From: Stutzerimonas stutzeri
GTDB lineage: Bacteria > Pseudomonadota > Gammaproteobacteria > Pseudomonadales > Pseudomonadaceae
DNA length: 64,000 nucleotides
Assembly: GCF_000219605.1 (NCBI RefSeq)
Contig: NC_015740.1
Span: 3,348,001-3,412,000, forward strand
Direction of reading: 5' to 3'
Shown one piece after another: positions 8,833 through 18,465 of this stretch. The notes beneath the pieces were generated by a model. It ran no database searches. It was not told the origin of the DNA and was given only the letters and a program-made list of their open reading frames with translations. Made by a program: the position numbers and the translations under genes. Position 1 is the stretch's first letter. Every line of letters starts with the position of its first letter.

Positions 8833-8886
8833 CAGACCTCGAGTTCGGTTCTTCGCATTTCATGGGGACATGGGTTGCCTGACACT

Positions 8887-9554
8887 GGACTGGCAAGGTT
8901 GGGTGATGGTGCTGCTGTTCGGTTTGGTCTGGATTTTCGTCGTTAAATCGATTATCGAGTGTGCTGATACTTCTGGTTTCGCCCTGCTGGGCGAGTCCCT
9001 TTTTCTTGTTTGGCCAAGAAAAAGGAACCAAAAAGAAGGCCACCCGACATCCGGCCCCGGCTGCGCCGGGGTTCCCTCCTTCCGGTGCCGCTCCGGGGGC
9101 CGTCACGATGGGAATAGGAGTCCGAGTCGCCTGGAAGATCGAAAAGCTTGTGGGCTGTTCTGCCTTGGCCTTTCTGGCACGAACTGCCAGGCGACGCCAA
9201 ACGCCCCATCAGGAGGGTGAGTGGAATCGTTGCACAGACGGGCGAGCCGCAGGGATGCGGCGAGAGAACTTGGCGCCCCCTCGTAAAGGGCCATGGATGG
9301 CCCTTGTACGACGACCCTCGGAGCGACGATGGAGCGTAGCGGAGTAACAGCCACAGGCTGGCCCGAAGGGCGAACGAAGCGAGCAACGAACCCCGGCGCA
9401 GCCGGGGCCGGATGCAGGGGCAAGCGTTTTTGGTTACTTTTTCCGCGACTGGAAAAAGTGACTCGCCCAGCAGGGCGAAACCAAGCTATCAGACGGCTCG
9501 GCAAAGGCCAATGAAAGCGAAACTTTCATTAAAAACACCCAACCTTGCCAGTCC
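8887..9554. repeat. Large nested inverted repeat, about 670 bases, no gene
   Basis: Three arm pairs share nearly the same centre: 8887-8905 with 9536-9554 (19 bases), 8975-8996 with 9461-9482 (22 bases) and 9048-9074 with 9388-9414 (27 bases), all perfect complements. The outer arms also carry the paired TTTTTC...GAAAAA stretches. The interior of about 310 bases has no credible gene. Parts such as the AAGAAAAAGGAACCAAAAAG-like stretch look like intergenic dispersed repeats I recall from pseudomonads. The whole interval 8833-9799 between puuD and the ATPase contains no supported coding sequence. Confidence 0.75.
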
Positions 9555-9799
9555 GGTATCAATCTTTGCCTCTCCAGGAAAGCGCAATGAAACGCCAGTC
9601 CCCCTGGCAGGCCTGTACCATCGCAGGACGCACGTCCACGGATCCGCTGCAAGCCAATCGTCCCCCTGCAGTGTTCGGAAACACAACTCTTGCGTTAAAT
9701 CATGCCGGCCGACGGGTGGTTGGGTAAGCTCGAAGGCGCCAGGCGAATCGGCCTGCCACGAACACACCGCACCCCATGGACCTCCAAGAGGCGCCGGTC

Positions 9800-12544
9800 A
9801 TGAACGATCGCTCGACCACCCACCCCAGCGAACATTCGCGCCCGGACTGGCACACCCTGCCGGCCGCCGAAGTCGAAACGCAGTTGCAAAGCAGCCCGGG
9901 CGGGCTGGCGGACGACGAAGCGGCGCGGCGCATCGCCCAGTACGGTCCCAACCGCCTCGCCCCGCCCAAGCGCCGCGGTGTGCTGACGCGGCTGCTGATG
10001 CAGTTCCACAATATCCTGCTCTACGTGATGCTCGGCGCAGCGGTGATCACCGCCATCCTCGGGCACTGGGTCGATACCGGCGTGCTGCTCGCCGCCGTGG
10101 TGATCAACGCCATCATCGGCTTCATCCAGGAAGGCAAGGCCGAAGCCGCGCTGGATGCCATCCGCGCCATGCTCTCGCCACACGCCACCGTGGTGCGCGG
10201 CGGCGACCGCCGCCAGATAGACGCCGCCGACCTGGTTCCTGGCGATCGGGTCTTGCTGGTTTCCGGCGACCGGGTGCCGGCCGACCTGCGCCTGGTGAAG
10301 GCGAAGGAACTGCGTGTCGAGGAAGCCGCGCTCACCGGCGAATCCCTGCCGGTGGAGAAAAGCATCGAAGCGGTGGCGGCCGATGCGCCGCTGGGCGATC
10401 GCTACGGCATGGCCTATTCCGGCACGCTGGTGGTGTTCGGCCAGGCCACGGGCATCGTCGTCGCCACTGGCGCGGCGACCGAACTGGGCAAGATCAACCA
10501 GATGCTCACCGGCATCCGGAACCTGACCACCCCGCTGCTGCGCCAGGTGGATCATTTCGGCCGCTGGCTGGCCTTCGCCGTGCTGGCCGCCTCCGCCGCC
10601 ACCTTCGCCCTCGGCACGCTCTGGCGCGGTCATCCGGCCGCCGACATGTTCATGATGGTGGTGGCCCTGGCCGCCTCGGCGATTCCCGAGGGCCTGCCGG
10701 CGATCATGACCGTCACCCTGGCCCTGGGCGTGCAGCGCATGGCCCAGCGCAACGCGATCATCCGACGCCTGCCGGCGGTGGAAACCCTGGGCTCGGTGAC
10801 GGTGATCTGCTCCGACAAGACCGGCACCCTCACCCGCAACGAGATGACCGTGCAACGGGTGGTCTGCGCCGATCACGTATTCGACGTCTCCGGGGTGGGC
10901 TACGAACCGGTGGGTGATTGCAAACTCGACGAGCGGATCGTCGACCCCGAGCATTACCCCGCACTGGCGCTGGCGATCCGCACCGGCGTGCTCTGCAACG
11001 ACGCCCACCTCCAGCAACAGGCCCATCAGTGGCGCGTCATGGGCGATCCCACCGAGGGCGCGCTGCTGGTCCTGGGCGGCAAGGTCGGCTTCAGCCAGCA
11101 TGTCGCCGACGGCGCCTGGCCGCGCCTGGACTCGATTCCCTTCGAGTCGCAGCACCGCTTCATGGCCTCCTATCACCATGACAGCGACGGCGCGCCGTGG
11201 ATCTTCGTCAAGGGCGCGCCCGAACGTATCCTGGAAATGTGCGACAGCCAGGCCGGGCACGCCGGCGACCAGCCTCTCGATCGCGACTACTGGCGGCGCA
11301 TGGCGATCGATACCGCGGCCAAGGGGCTGCGCCTGCTGGCGCTGGCCTGCAAGCGCGCCGCGCCGGCGAACGGCCAGCTGACCTTCACCGATGTCGAAGC
11401 CGGCTACACCCTGCTGGCGCTGGTCGGCATCATCGACCCGCCGCGCGAGGAGGCCATCGTCGCGGTGGACGAATGCCACCGCGCCGGCATCCGCGTGAAG
11501 ATGATCACCGGCGACCATGCCGAGACCGCGCGGGCCATCGGCGCCCAGCTCGCCATCGGCGCCGGCAAGCCGGCGGTGACCGGCGCCGAGGTGGCGCTGA
11601 TGGACGACGCCGCCCTGCGCCAGGTCGCCATGGACGTCGACGTGTTCGCCCGCGCCAGCCCGGAGCACAAGCTGCGCCTGGTGCAGGCACTGCAGGACGA
11701 CGGCCAGGTCGTGGCCATGACCGGCGACGGGGTCAACGATGCACCGGCGCTCAAGCGCGCCGATGTCGGCGTGGCCATGGGCATGAAAGGCACCGAGGCG
11801 GCCAAGGAAGCGTCGGACATGGTGCTGGCGGACGACAACTTCGCCACCATCGCCTCCGCCGTGCGCGAAGGGCGTGCGGTCTACGACAACCTGAAGAAAT
11901 TCATCCTGTTCATGCTGCCCACCAACGGCGGCGAGGCGCTGGTGGTGATCGCGGCGATCCTCTTCGAGCTGACCCTGCCGCTGACGCCGGCGCAGGTGCT
12001 GTGGATCAACATGGTCACCTCCAGCACCCTGGGGCTGGCGCTGGCCTTCGAGCCGGCCGAGCGCGGCATCATGGGTCGCCGGCCGCGCCCGCCGGGCGAG
12101 GCCCTGCTGTCGGGGTTCTTCGTCTGGCGCGTGCTGATGGTGTCGGCACTGATGATGACCGGCGCCCTCGGCCTGTTCCTCTGGGAATTGAACAGCAGCG
12201 GCAACGTCGAAGCAGCGCGCACCATGGCGGTCAATGCCGTGGTGATGGCGGAAATGTTCTACCTGCTCAACAGCCGCTCGATCCTCGCCTCGGTCGCCAA
12301 CCGCCAGGGCCTGACGGGCAACCCCTACGTGCTGCTGGCCATTGCGGCCTGCATCCCCTTGCAGCTAGCGTTCACCCACGCGCCGATCATGCAGTCGATC
12401 TTCGGTTCGACCGACCTTTCACCGCTGCAATGGGCCCAGGTGGTCTGCGCCGGCCTGCTGGTGTTCTGCGTGGCGGAGCTGGAGAAGCTGGTGATCCGCC
12501 GTTCCCCGTTGGCCGCACGGATCGCGCCGACCGCGGTGTCCTGA
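9800..12544 (+). CDS. P-type cation-transporting ATPase (P2 type)
   Basis: A 914-residue inner-membrane pump. In order it has a cation-ATPase N-terminal domain, TGES at about 179-182 in the actuator domain, PEGLPA at about 296 in the fourth membrane helix, DKTGT with the phosphorylated Asp339, TGDGVNDAP in the HAD domain, and a C-terminal set of membrane helices. PEGLPA is the calcium-pump-like ion motif, so transport of calcium, magnesium or another cation is possible; the ion cannot be fixed. ATG 9800 is preceded by AAGAGG; the ATG at 9776 lacks one. It stands alone. Confidence 0.88.
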   Translation: MNDRSTTHPSEHSRPDWHTLPAAEVETQLQSSPGGLADDEAARRIAQYGPNRLAPPKRRGVLTRLLMQFHNILLYVMLGAAVITAILGHWVDTGVLLAAVVINAIIGFIQEGKAEAALDAIRAMLSPHATVVRGGDRRQIDAADLVPGDRVLLVSGDRVPADLRLVKAKELRVEEAALTGESLPVEKSIEAVAADAPLGDRYGMAYSGTLVVFGQATGIVVATGAATELGKINQMLTGIRNLTTPLLRQVDHFGRWLAFAVLAASAATFALGTLWRGHPAADMFMMVVALAASAIPEGLPAIMTVTLALGVQRMAQRNAIIRRLPAVETLGSVTVICSDKTGTLTRNEMTVQRVVCADHVFDVSGVGYEPVGDCKLDERIVDPEHYPALALAIRTGVLCNDAHLQQQAHQWRVMGDPTEGALLVLGGKVGFSQHVADGAWPRLDSIPFESQHRFMASYHHDSDGAPWIFVKGAPERILEMCDSQAGHAGDQPLDRDYWRRMAIDTAAKGLRLLALACKRAAPANGQLTFTDVEAGYTLLALVGIIDPPREEAIVAVDECHRAGIRVKMITGDHAETARAIGAQLAIGAGKPAVTGAEVALMDDAALRQVAMDVDVFARASPEHKLRLVQALQDDGQVVAMTGDGVNDAPALKRADVGVAMGMKGTEAAKEASDMVLADDNFATIASAVREGRAVYDNLKKFILFMLPTNGGEALVVIAAILFELTLPLTPAQVLWINMVTSSTLGLALAFEPAERGIMGRRPRPPGEALLSGFFVWRVLMVSALMMTGALGLFLWELNSSGNVEAARTMAVNAVVMAEMFYLLNSRSILASVANRQGLTGNPYVLLAIAACIPLQLAFTHAPIMQSIFGSTDLSPLQWAQVVCAGLLVFCVAELEKLVIRRSPLAARIAPTAVS

Positions 12545-12558
12545 GCCCGCGGCGTAAC

Positions 12559-12591
12559 CGAATCCAGGCAGAAGCCTCCCGCCTGGATTCG
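12559..12591 (+). terminator. Inverted repeat after the ATPase, terminator-like
   Basis: CGAATCCAGGC and GCCTGGATTCG form an 11-base perfect stem 15 bases after the ATPase stop. There is no T-run, so it may stop or protect the transcript less efficiently than a classical terminator. Confidence 0.4.
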
Positions 12592-12637
12592 CGGCCGCTG
12601 ATGGCGCCGCGACCGGTGAGCAATTGGCACAAGCAAA

Positions 12638-12647
12638 TTGTGCACAA
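12638..12647. promoter_or_regulatory. Operator TTGTGCACAA upstream of Tsx-like porin
   Basis: A perfect palindrome, identical to the site upstream of the GntR gene at 1153. It lies in the 491-base gap before the porin, within an AT-rich patch suited to a promoter. The rest of the gap (12592-13035) shows no coding signal I can support. Confidence 0.45.
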
Positions 12648-13035
12648 TATTAAAGTTAATTGTTTATCGCCCTGTCTACAGATTGCTATAGTCAGAGCAT
12701 CCTGAGTGTTCGTCCGTTTTCGTCGCTCAGCGAAGACGAGGCGCCGTGAAGCCTCGCAAGCCCATGACCGAACAACAACAAGATGGCAGGCTTAACCATG
12801 ACCGCAACCGCCACCAGCAGCGGCATCGCTCCTTCGCGCCCGCACCCCGCTCTTCCAGCCGGACGACCATCCCGCTTCCGCCCTCCCGTTCGCCCCAGCG
12901 CCGCCTCGCCTCCGGACGTCGTCACCACTGCCGGCTGAGTCGCCGCGCTCGCACTTCCCGCCGCCAGGCCCTTCGCGGAGAATACGCGCCGGTCGCCGCT
13001 CGGCTTCATGAAAGACACCACAGGAAAACCACACC

Positions 13036-13845
13036 ATGCATTCCAAGACTGCCCCGCTCTGCCTCGCCCTCGCCGGCGGCCTGCTCGCCGCCCCGGCCAT
13101 GGCCGGCGACCTGCTGCACTGGCAGAACAACAGCCTCACCTACCTCTACGGCCAGGACTACAAGGTCGACCCCGACACCCAGCAGACCGTCACCTTCGAG
13201 CACGCCAGCGGCTGGGCCTGGGGCGACATGTTCTTTTTCGTCGACAACATCTGGTTCAACGGCGTCAGCGGCAGCGACGGCCACACCTACTACGGCGAAT
13301 TCAGCCCGCGCCTGTCGCTGGGCAAGGTCAGCGGCCGCGACCTGTCGTTCGGCCCGGTCAAGGACGTGCTGATCGGCGCCACCTACGAACGCGGCGAAAG
13401 CTCGGCGGACGGCGTGCCGAACCAGAACTACCTGCTCGGCCCGGCGGTGGACCTGGAGCTGCCCGGCTTCGACCGCTTCGCCCTCAACTTCTACTATCGC
13501 AAGCCCGACGGCTCCACCGGACGCGCGTCCGGCCAGTGGCAGGTCACCCCGACCTGGGCCATGACCTTCCCGGTCGGCAAGTCCGACATCCTCTTCGACG
13601 GCTTCATCGACTGGGTGGTCAACGACGCCGGCTCGAAGTCCCGCGGCGACTTCCTCTCGAAGAACCTGCACATCGTGCCGCAGATCAAGTACGACCTGGG
13701 CAAGGCGCTGGACTATGCGCCGGGCAAGCTCTATGTCGGTATCGAGTACGACTACTGGTCGAACAAGTACGGCCTGGAAGACGGCTCGCTGCCGTTCAAG
13801 ACCGACCAGAACACCTTCAGCGCCATCGTCAAGGCGCACTTCTGA
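13036..13845 (+). CDS. Tsx-like nucleoside-specific outer-membrane channel
   Basis: A 269-residue protein with a signal peptide ending AMA-G at about 23. The rest is beta-barrel-like, with alternating aromatic residues and a C-terminal phenylalanine as expected of outer-membrane porins. DNIWFNGV, TYYGEFSPRLSLGKVSG and the C-terminal YVGIEYDYWSNKYG match the nucleoside channel family of E. coli Tsx. It would admit nucleosides or related ligands. The operator-like palindrome upstream suggests shared control with the urate genes. It is convergent with the chemoreceptor gene. Confidence 0.85.
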   Translation: MHSKTAPLCLALAGGLLAAPAMAGDLLHWQNNSLTYLYGQDYKVDPDTQQTVTFEHASGWAWGDMFFFVDNIWFNGVSGSDGHTYYGEFSPRLSLGKVSGRDLSFGPVKDVLIGATYERGESSADGVPNQNYLLGPAVDLELPGFDRFALNFYYRKPDGSTGRASGQWQVTPTWAMTFPVGKSDILFDGFIDWVVNDAGSKSRGDFLSKNLHIVPQIKYDLGKALDYAPGKLYVGIEYDYWSNKYGLEDGSLPFKTDQNTFSAIVKAHF

Positions 13846-13852
13846 TCGCGCC

Positions 13853-13874
13853 GGCCGGGGCACGGGCCCCGGCC
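13853..13874. terminator. GC-rich hairpin between convergent porin and chemoreceptor genes
   Basis: GGCCGGGG and CCCCGGCC form an 8-base perfect stem directly after the porin stop. There is no T-run, so its terminator role is weakly supported. Confidence 0.3.
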
Positions 13875-13935
13875 ACCCCGCCTTACCTCCCTCCCGACCG
13901 TCGAACCACCGCGCCCGGCTCGGCGGGTCGATGCC

Positions 13936-15869
13936 TCAGAGCCTGAAACTGCCCATCTGCCGGCTCAGGTCGTCGGCCAGCCGCGACAGCGCCTGGCAGT
14001 CGGCCCGGCAGTTCCGCACGTCGACCGCCGTGGCCTGGGCCAGGTCGGCGATACCCTGCACGTTGAGGGTGATCTCCTCGGTGACGCTGGTCTGCTCCTC
14101 GGTGGCCGCCGCGACCTGGGTGTTCATGTCGCTGATGGCCTCGACCTGCTCGGTGATGGCGCCGAGCGACTGGCCGGTGCGCTGGCTGGCCTGCACGCCG
14201 GTGCCGGTGGCCGCCTGGCCGGCATGCATCGAGGCGACCGCGTTCTCCGCGCCGTTCTTGAGGCGCAGGATCATCTGCTGGATCTCGTCGGTGGAGGCCT
14301 GGGTGCGGCTGGCCAGGGTGCGCACCTCGTCGGCCACCACAGCGAAGCCACGGCCCATGTCGCCGGCACGGGCCGCCTCGATGGCGGCATTGAGGGCCAG
14401 CAGGTTGGTCTGCTCGGAGATGCTGCGAATCACCGCCAGCACCTGATCGATGGAGGCCACCTGCTGCGCCAGTTCGGTCACCGAGCCGGCGGCCTGGCCG
14501 ATCTCGCCGGACATCCGCCCTCGATATGGGCGATCGATTCGCTGACCACCTGGCGCGCCTCCAGCGCCTCGCTGCGCGCGCCCTGGGAAGCCTGCGCCGC
14601 ATTGCTGGCGTTGCGCGCGATCTCCTGCACGGTGAGCCCCATTTCGTGCACCGCAGTGGCCACCATGTCGGTCATCTCGTGCTGCCGCCCGGCACGCACC
14701 GCGGTGTCGTCCACCACCCGTGCCACCTGGCCGACCGCGCTGCGCAGCTGCTCGCTGGTCTTGAGCACATCGCCGATGAGGCTGCGCAGGCTGCCGATGA
14801 AACGGTTGAAGCCACGCGCCAGGTCGCCGAGTTCGTCGGCCCGGTTTTCGTCCAGGCGACGGGTGAGATCGCCGCCGCCGCCACCAATCTCCACCAGCGC
14901 CGCCGTCACCTGGCGGATCGGCCGAACCAGGCCGCGCGCCAGCAGAACGATAACGCCGAGAAAGAACAGGCCGATGGCCGCGCCGATCAGGCTGGTGGTC
15001 CAGAGCGTGCGCCGCGCCTCACCGAAGATCTCCGCCTCGGGCACCTCGGCGATCAGCGCCCAGCCGAGCCCTTCCAGCGGCTGCGCCATGGCCAGGAACG
15101 TTTCGCCATTACGTTCGAAACGCACCACCTGTCCCGCCTGGGTTTCCAGTTGCCGCGCGGCCTGCGCGCCGGCCAGCTCCGCCAGTGCAGCACGGCCGTT
15201 GTGCTCGCTGCGCGGGTGGATCTTCACCTGGCCATCGCTGCCGACTAGATAGACCTCGCCGCGCTCGCCGAAGCGGAAGTCGGCGATCAGTGCGGACATG
15301 GCGCTCAGGCTGTAACCCAGCCCGGCCACGCCAAGCACTCGTCCGCCGGCGCTGATGCGCTGGTTGATGAACAGGGTCGGCTGGCCGGTGGCCTTGTCGA
15401 CGTCCAGCTCCACCCAGCGTTCGAGGGCGCCGTCCACCAGGCTGTAGAACCAGCCATCGGCCGGTGTCGAGCGTGACAGGGTCCGGCTCAGCCCGGCGTC
15501 GGAGTAGTAGTGGCCGCTGCCAAGCACCGCGACCGAGGTGGTCAGCGCGTTCTGCTGGGCTTTCACGCCATTGAGGTAGCGACCGATGGCCTCGGCCTGC
15601 CGCGAATCCTCACCCTGGATCAGCCAGTCGTGCACCAGCGTGTTGCCGGCGATACCGGCGGTGGCGGTGATGGGTGCCGCCAGGGTGCGCTCGATATCGT
15701 TGCGGATGGCATTGATATTCGCCGGCAGCGCCTCGTCGAGCAGGTAGCGCTCGGCGAGGCGCTCGACAGCCGAGGCATACACCAGGATGACGATCAGCAG
15801 GCTCGCCAGCAGCGCCGCGCCCATGCTGAGGATCAATTGCCACTGAATGCTGCGCTTGAAGAACTGCAT
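13936..15869 (-). pseudogene. Cache-domain methyl-accepting chemotaxis protein, frameshifted
   Basis: The 5' part (15869 to about 14520) encodes TM1 (about 12-33), a periplasmic Cache sensor domain with GWFYSLV near 139, TM2 (about 292-312), a HAMP domain and the start of the signalling domain. The reading frame then breaks after SIAHIEGG. The remaining part, from MSGEIGQ at 14514 to 13936, is in another frame and carries the hairpin tip [18 protein letters not shown]. Restoring one G in the GGCGGATG context near 14515-14522 rejoins the frames to about 640 residues. The cause may be a real mutation or a sequencing error. ATG 15869 follows GAGGG. An operator-like site lies about 45 bases upstream. 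Confidence 0.85.
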
Positions 15870-15912
15870 GGAAGGCCCTCGCGTTATTATTGGACACATC
15901 AAAGTGCCACTA

Positions 15913-15922
15913 CTGTACACAA
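15913..15922. promoter_or_regulatory. Operator-like site CTGTACACAA upstream of the chemoreceptor
   Basis: It has one mismatch to the TTGT-RY-ACAA palindrome and sits 44 bases upstream of the chemoreceptor ATG. By position it could also affect the divergent TetR gene at 16093. Confidence 0.35.
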
Positions 15923-16092
15923 TTTATGACGCACGCAAGGCCATTTAGCGGCATGGCTGTCGGGAACTTGATGGCGTTTAGCCTTGGCTCGGGCTGAACC
16001 GACGGATGGCGGCTCGGTTGAGGCCGCAAAGAAGCGAGTGCTAGCATGCCGAACCGCCGCCAGGCCGGGCGGCGCCAGCCAAACAGGTCCGC

Positions 16093-16713
16093 ATGTCCAG
16101 CATTCGAGAGCGCAACCGAGACGTGATCCTGCGAGCCGCCAGCGAGGAATTCGCGGAAAAGGGCTTCGCCGCCACCAAGACCAGCGACATCGCCGCCCGC
16201 GCCGGGCTGCCGAAGCCCAACGTCTACTACTACTTCAAGTCCAAGGAAAACCTCTATCGCGAGGTGCTGGAGAGCATCGTCGAACCGCTGCTCGAAGCCT
16301 CTGCACCGTTCAATCAGCCAGGCCATCCGGCCGAGGTGCTGCGCGCCTACATCCGCACCAAGATCCGCATCTCCCGCGATCACGCCTATGCCTCCAAGGT
16401 GTTCGCCAGCGAGATCATGCATGGCGCCCCGCACCTGTCACCGGAGCGCACCGCCCAGCTCAACGCCCAGGCCGCGCATAACATCGCCTGCATTCAGGGC
16501 TGGATCGACCAGGGTCTGATGGCGCCCATCGACCCCAGCCATCTGCTCTTCAGCATCTGGGCCGCGACGCAGACCTATGCCGACTTCGACTGGCAGATCA
16601 GCACCGTCACCGGCAAGGCCCGGCTCGACGAGGCGGACTACGATGCCGCTGCCGACACCATCATCCGCCTGGTCCTCAGGGGCTGCGAAATCGCCGAGCC
16701 GACGGCGGCCTGA
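16093..16713 (+). CDS. TetR-family regulator with RutR/YcdC-type C-domain
   Basis: A 206-residue protein. The N-terminal TetR helix-turn-helix covers about residues 5-55 (TSDIAARAGLPKPNVYYYFKSK). The C-terminal part closely follows the RutR pattern, notably APIDPSHLLFSIWAATQTYADF. RutR of E. coli is the pyrimidine-sensing regulator, but this subfamily is broad. The gene is divergent from the chemoreceptor and 123 bases upstream of a tripartite exporter in the same direction, so it may control that exporter. The ligand is unknown. Confidence 0.85.
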   Translation: MSSIRERNRDVILRAASEEFAEKGFAATKTSDIAARAGLPKPNVYYYFKSKENLYREVLESIVEPLLEASAPFNQPGHPAEVLRAYIRTKIRISRDHAYASKVFASEIMHGAPHLSPERTAQLNAQAAHNIACIQGWIDQGLMAPIDPSHLLFSIWAATQTYADFDWQISTVTGKARLDEADYDAAADTIIRLVLRGCEIAEPTAA

Positions 16714-16836
16714 GACTGCGCACGGCAGCGCCCGCTGCTGGCGATGCCGTGATCGGGTGAGCGGAGGGCGAAATTCGTTGCAGCGCTTGTCCTACCTAGG
16801 ACCGCGCCCGTCGGCGCAACAAGCTGCCGAGTCCAG

Positions 16837-18465
16837 ATGCCCGAATACCTTGCCCCGGTACCACGCTGGGAACCCCACGAACGCCCGTCCATGCCCGGCT
16901 CGCCGGCGATCCTGCTGCACAGTCCGCCGCGGCGCCTGGCCTACGCCGCGGTTGCCGTACTGGTGGGGTTGACCGGCGGGCTCGGCAACGCGCTATTCAT
17001 CGCCAACCTGCCGGCGATCCAGGGCGATCTGGGCCTGACGCCCGCGCAGGGCGCCTGGCTGCCGGCCGCCTACTTCATGGTCAACGTCTCGACCAACCTG
17101 CTGCTGATCAAGATGCGCCAGCAATACGGCCTGCGGCATTTCGCCGAGCTGGGGTTGGCGGTCTATGCGCTGCTCAGCATCGCCCATATGTTCGTCGAAG
17201 GCCTGGGCATGGCGATGTTCGTGCGCGCAGCGAGCGGTTTCGCCGCAGCGGCCACCACGTCGCTGGGGCTGTTCTACATGCTCCAGGCCTTTTCCAAGGC
17301 CCACCTGCCGCGCGGGGTGATCGTCGCCTTCGGCCTGACGCAAGTCGCCACGCCGCTGGCCTGGCTGTTATCGCCACCATTGGTGGATATCGGCCAGTGG
17401 CATCGCCTGTACGTGTTCGAAAGCGGCCTGGCGCTCTGCTCGCTGGCCGCCGTGGTGGTGCTCAAGCTGCCGCTGGGCGAGCGCATCAAGGTGTTCGAGC
17501 CGCTGGACTTCCTTACCTTCGCCCTCTTCGCCCCGGCGCTGGCGCTGGTTGCCGCAGTCTTCGCCCAGGGCCGCGTGCAGTGGTGGACCGAGGCGCCGTG
17601 GCTGGGCTACGCACTGATCGCGGCCCTGCTGCTCAGCTGCCTGACCTTCATGATCGAACATCACCGGCGCAACCCCTTGCTGCAGACACGCTGGCTGGGC
17701 ACCGCCGAGATGCTGCGCTTCGCCTTCGGTGCGCTGGCGCTGCGCTTTCTGCTGTCCGAACAGAGCTATGGCGCGGTCGGCCTGCTGCAAACGCTCGGCA
17801 TGGGGCCGGATCAGCTGCGCCCGCTGTACGCGGTGATTCTGCTGGGGCTGGTGATGGGCATCGCCGCCAGCGCGCTGAGCTTCAGCCCGCGGACCGCCGC
17901 GGCGCAGATACTGCTCTCGATCCTGCTGATCGGCATCGCCAGCTTTCTCGACGTCGACGCCACCAGCCAGACCCGCCCGCATGACCTCTTCCTCAGCCAG
18001 GGATTGCTGTCGTTCGCCAGCGGCATGTTCCTCGGCCCGCTGCTGATCACCGGCATCGGAAAGGCGCTGGCCAACGGGCCGAACTACCTGGTCAGCTTCA
18101 TCGTGCTGTTTTCCATGACCCAAAGCCTGGGCGGGCTTGCCGGTCCCGCCGTGTTCGGCACCTATCAGATCGTCCGCGAGCAGTACCATTCGGCACACCT
18201 GACCGAGCAGGTGGTGCCGGACGACCCACGCATCGCCGCCCGTCTCGCCCAACAGAGCCAGGCAGTGGCCGCCACCCAGCTCGACCCGCAGCTGCGCCAG
18301 GCACTCGGCGGCGCTCGCCTGTCGCAGACCGTCACGCGTGAAGCCAACGTGCTGGCCTTCAATGACGTGTTCCGCCTGATCGGCCTGCTCGCCATCGCCG
18401 TGCTCGGCTGGTCACTGTTCCACACCCTGCGCCTGGCGCGACAGAAGAAGGCTTCCGCCCCATGA
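16837..18465 (+). CDS. MFS transporter (DHA2/EmrB-like) of tripartite exporter
   Basis: A 542-residue inner-membrane protein with about 14 hydrophobic segments. GNALFIANLPAIQGDLGL followed by AWLPAAYFMV corresponds to the first-helix signature of drug:proton antiporters. A membrane-fusion protein and an outer-membrane factor follow with overlapping start and stop codons, so the set should form a tripartite efflux pump. A later in-frame ATG at 16891 (MPGSPAI) is possible; the ATG at 16837 gives extra N-terminal residues without a clear ribosome site. Confidence 0.85.
   Translation: MPEYLAPVPRWEPHERPSMPGSPAILLHSPPRRLAYAAVAVLVGLTGGLGNALFIANLPAIQGDLGLTPAQGAWLPAAYFMVNVSTNLLLIKMRQQYGLRHFAELGLAVYALLSIAHMFVEGLGMAMFVRAASGFAAAATTSLGLFYMLQAFSKAHLPRGVIVAFGLTQVATPLAWLLSPPLVDIGQWHRLYVFESGLALCSLAAVVVLKLPLGERIKVFEPLDFLTFALFAPALALVAAVFAQGRVQWWTEAPWLGYALIAALLLSCLTFMIEHHRRNPLLQTRWLGTAEMLRFAFGALALRFLLSEQSYGAVGLLQTLGMGPDQLRPLYAVILLGLVMGIAASALSFSPRTAAAQILLSILLIGIASFLDVDATSQTRPHDLFLSQGLLSFASGMFLGPLLITGIGKALANGPNYLVSFIVLFSMTQSLGGLAGPAVFGTYQIVREQYHSAHLTEQVVPDDPRIAARLAQQSQAVAATQLDPQLRQALGGARLSQTVTREANVLAFNDVFRLIGLLAIAVLGWSLFHTLRLARQKKASAP

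Noticed and set aside
8961..9347. Open frames within the large inverted repeat
   Set aside because: They arise in repetitive GC-rich sequence, have no ribosome site and no conserved features.
12692..13021. Possible small genes before the porin, including a 46-codon frame from ATG 12798
   Set aside because: Composition is proline/arginine-rich on both strands, there is no good ribosome site and no recognisable motif. It may be a gene remnant but I cannot support it.
16774..16836. Operator for the TetR protein before the MFS gene
   Set aside because: No clear palindrome of TetR type could be found by eye, so none is annotated.
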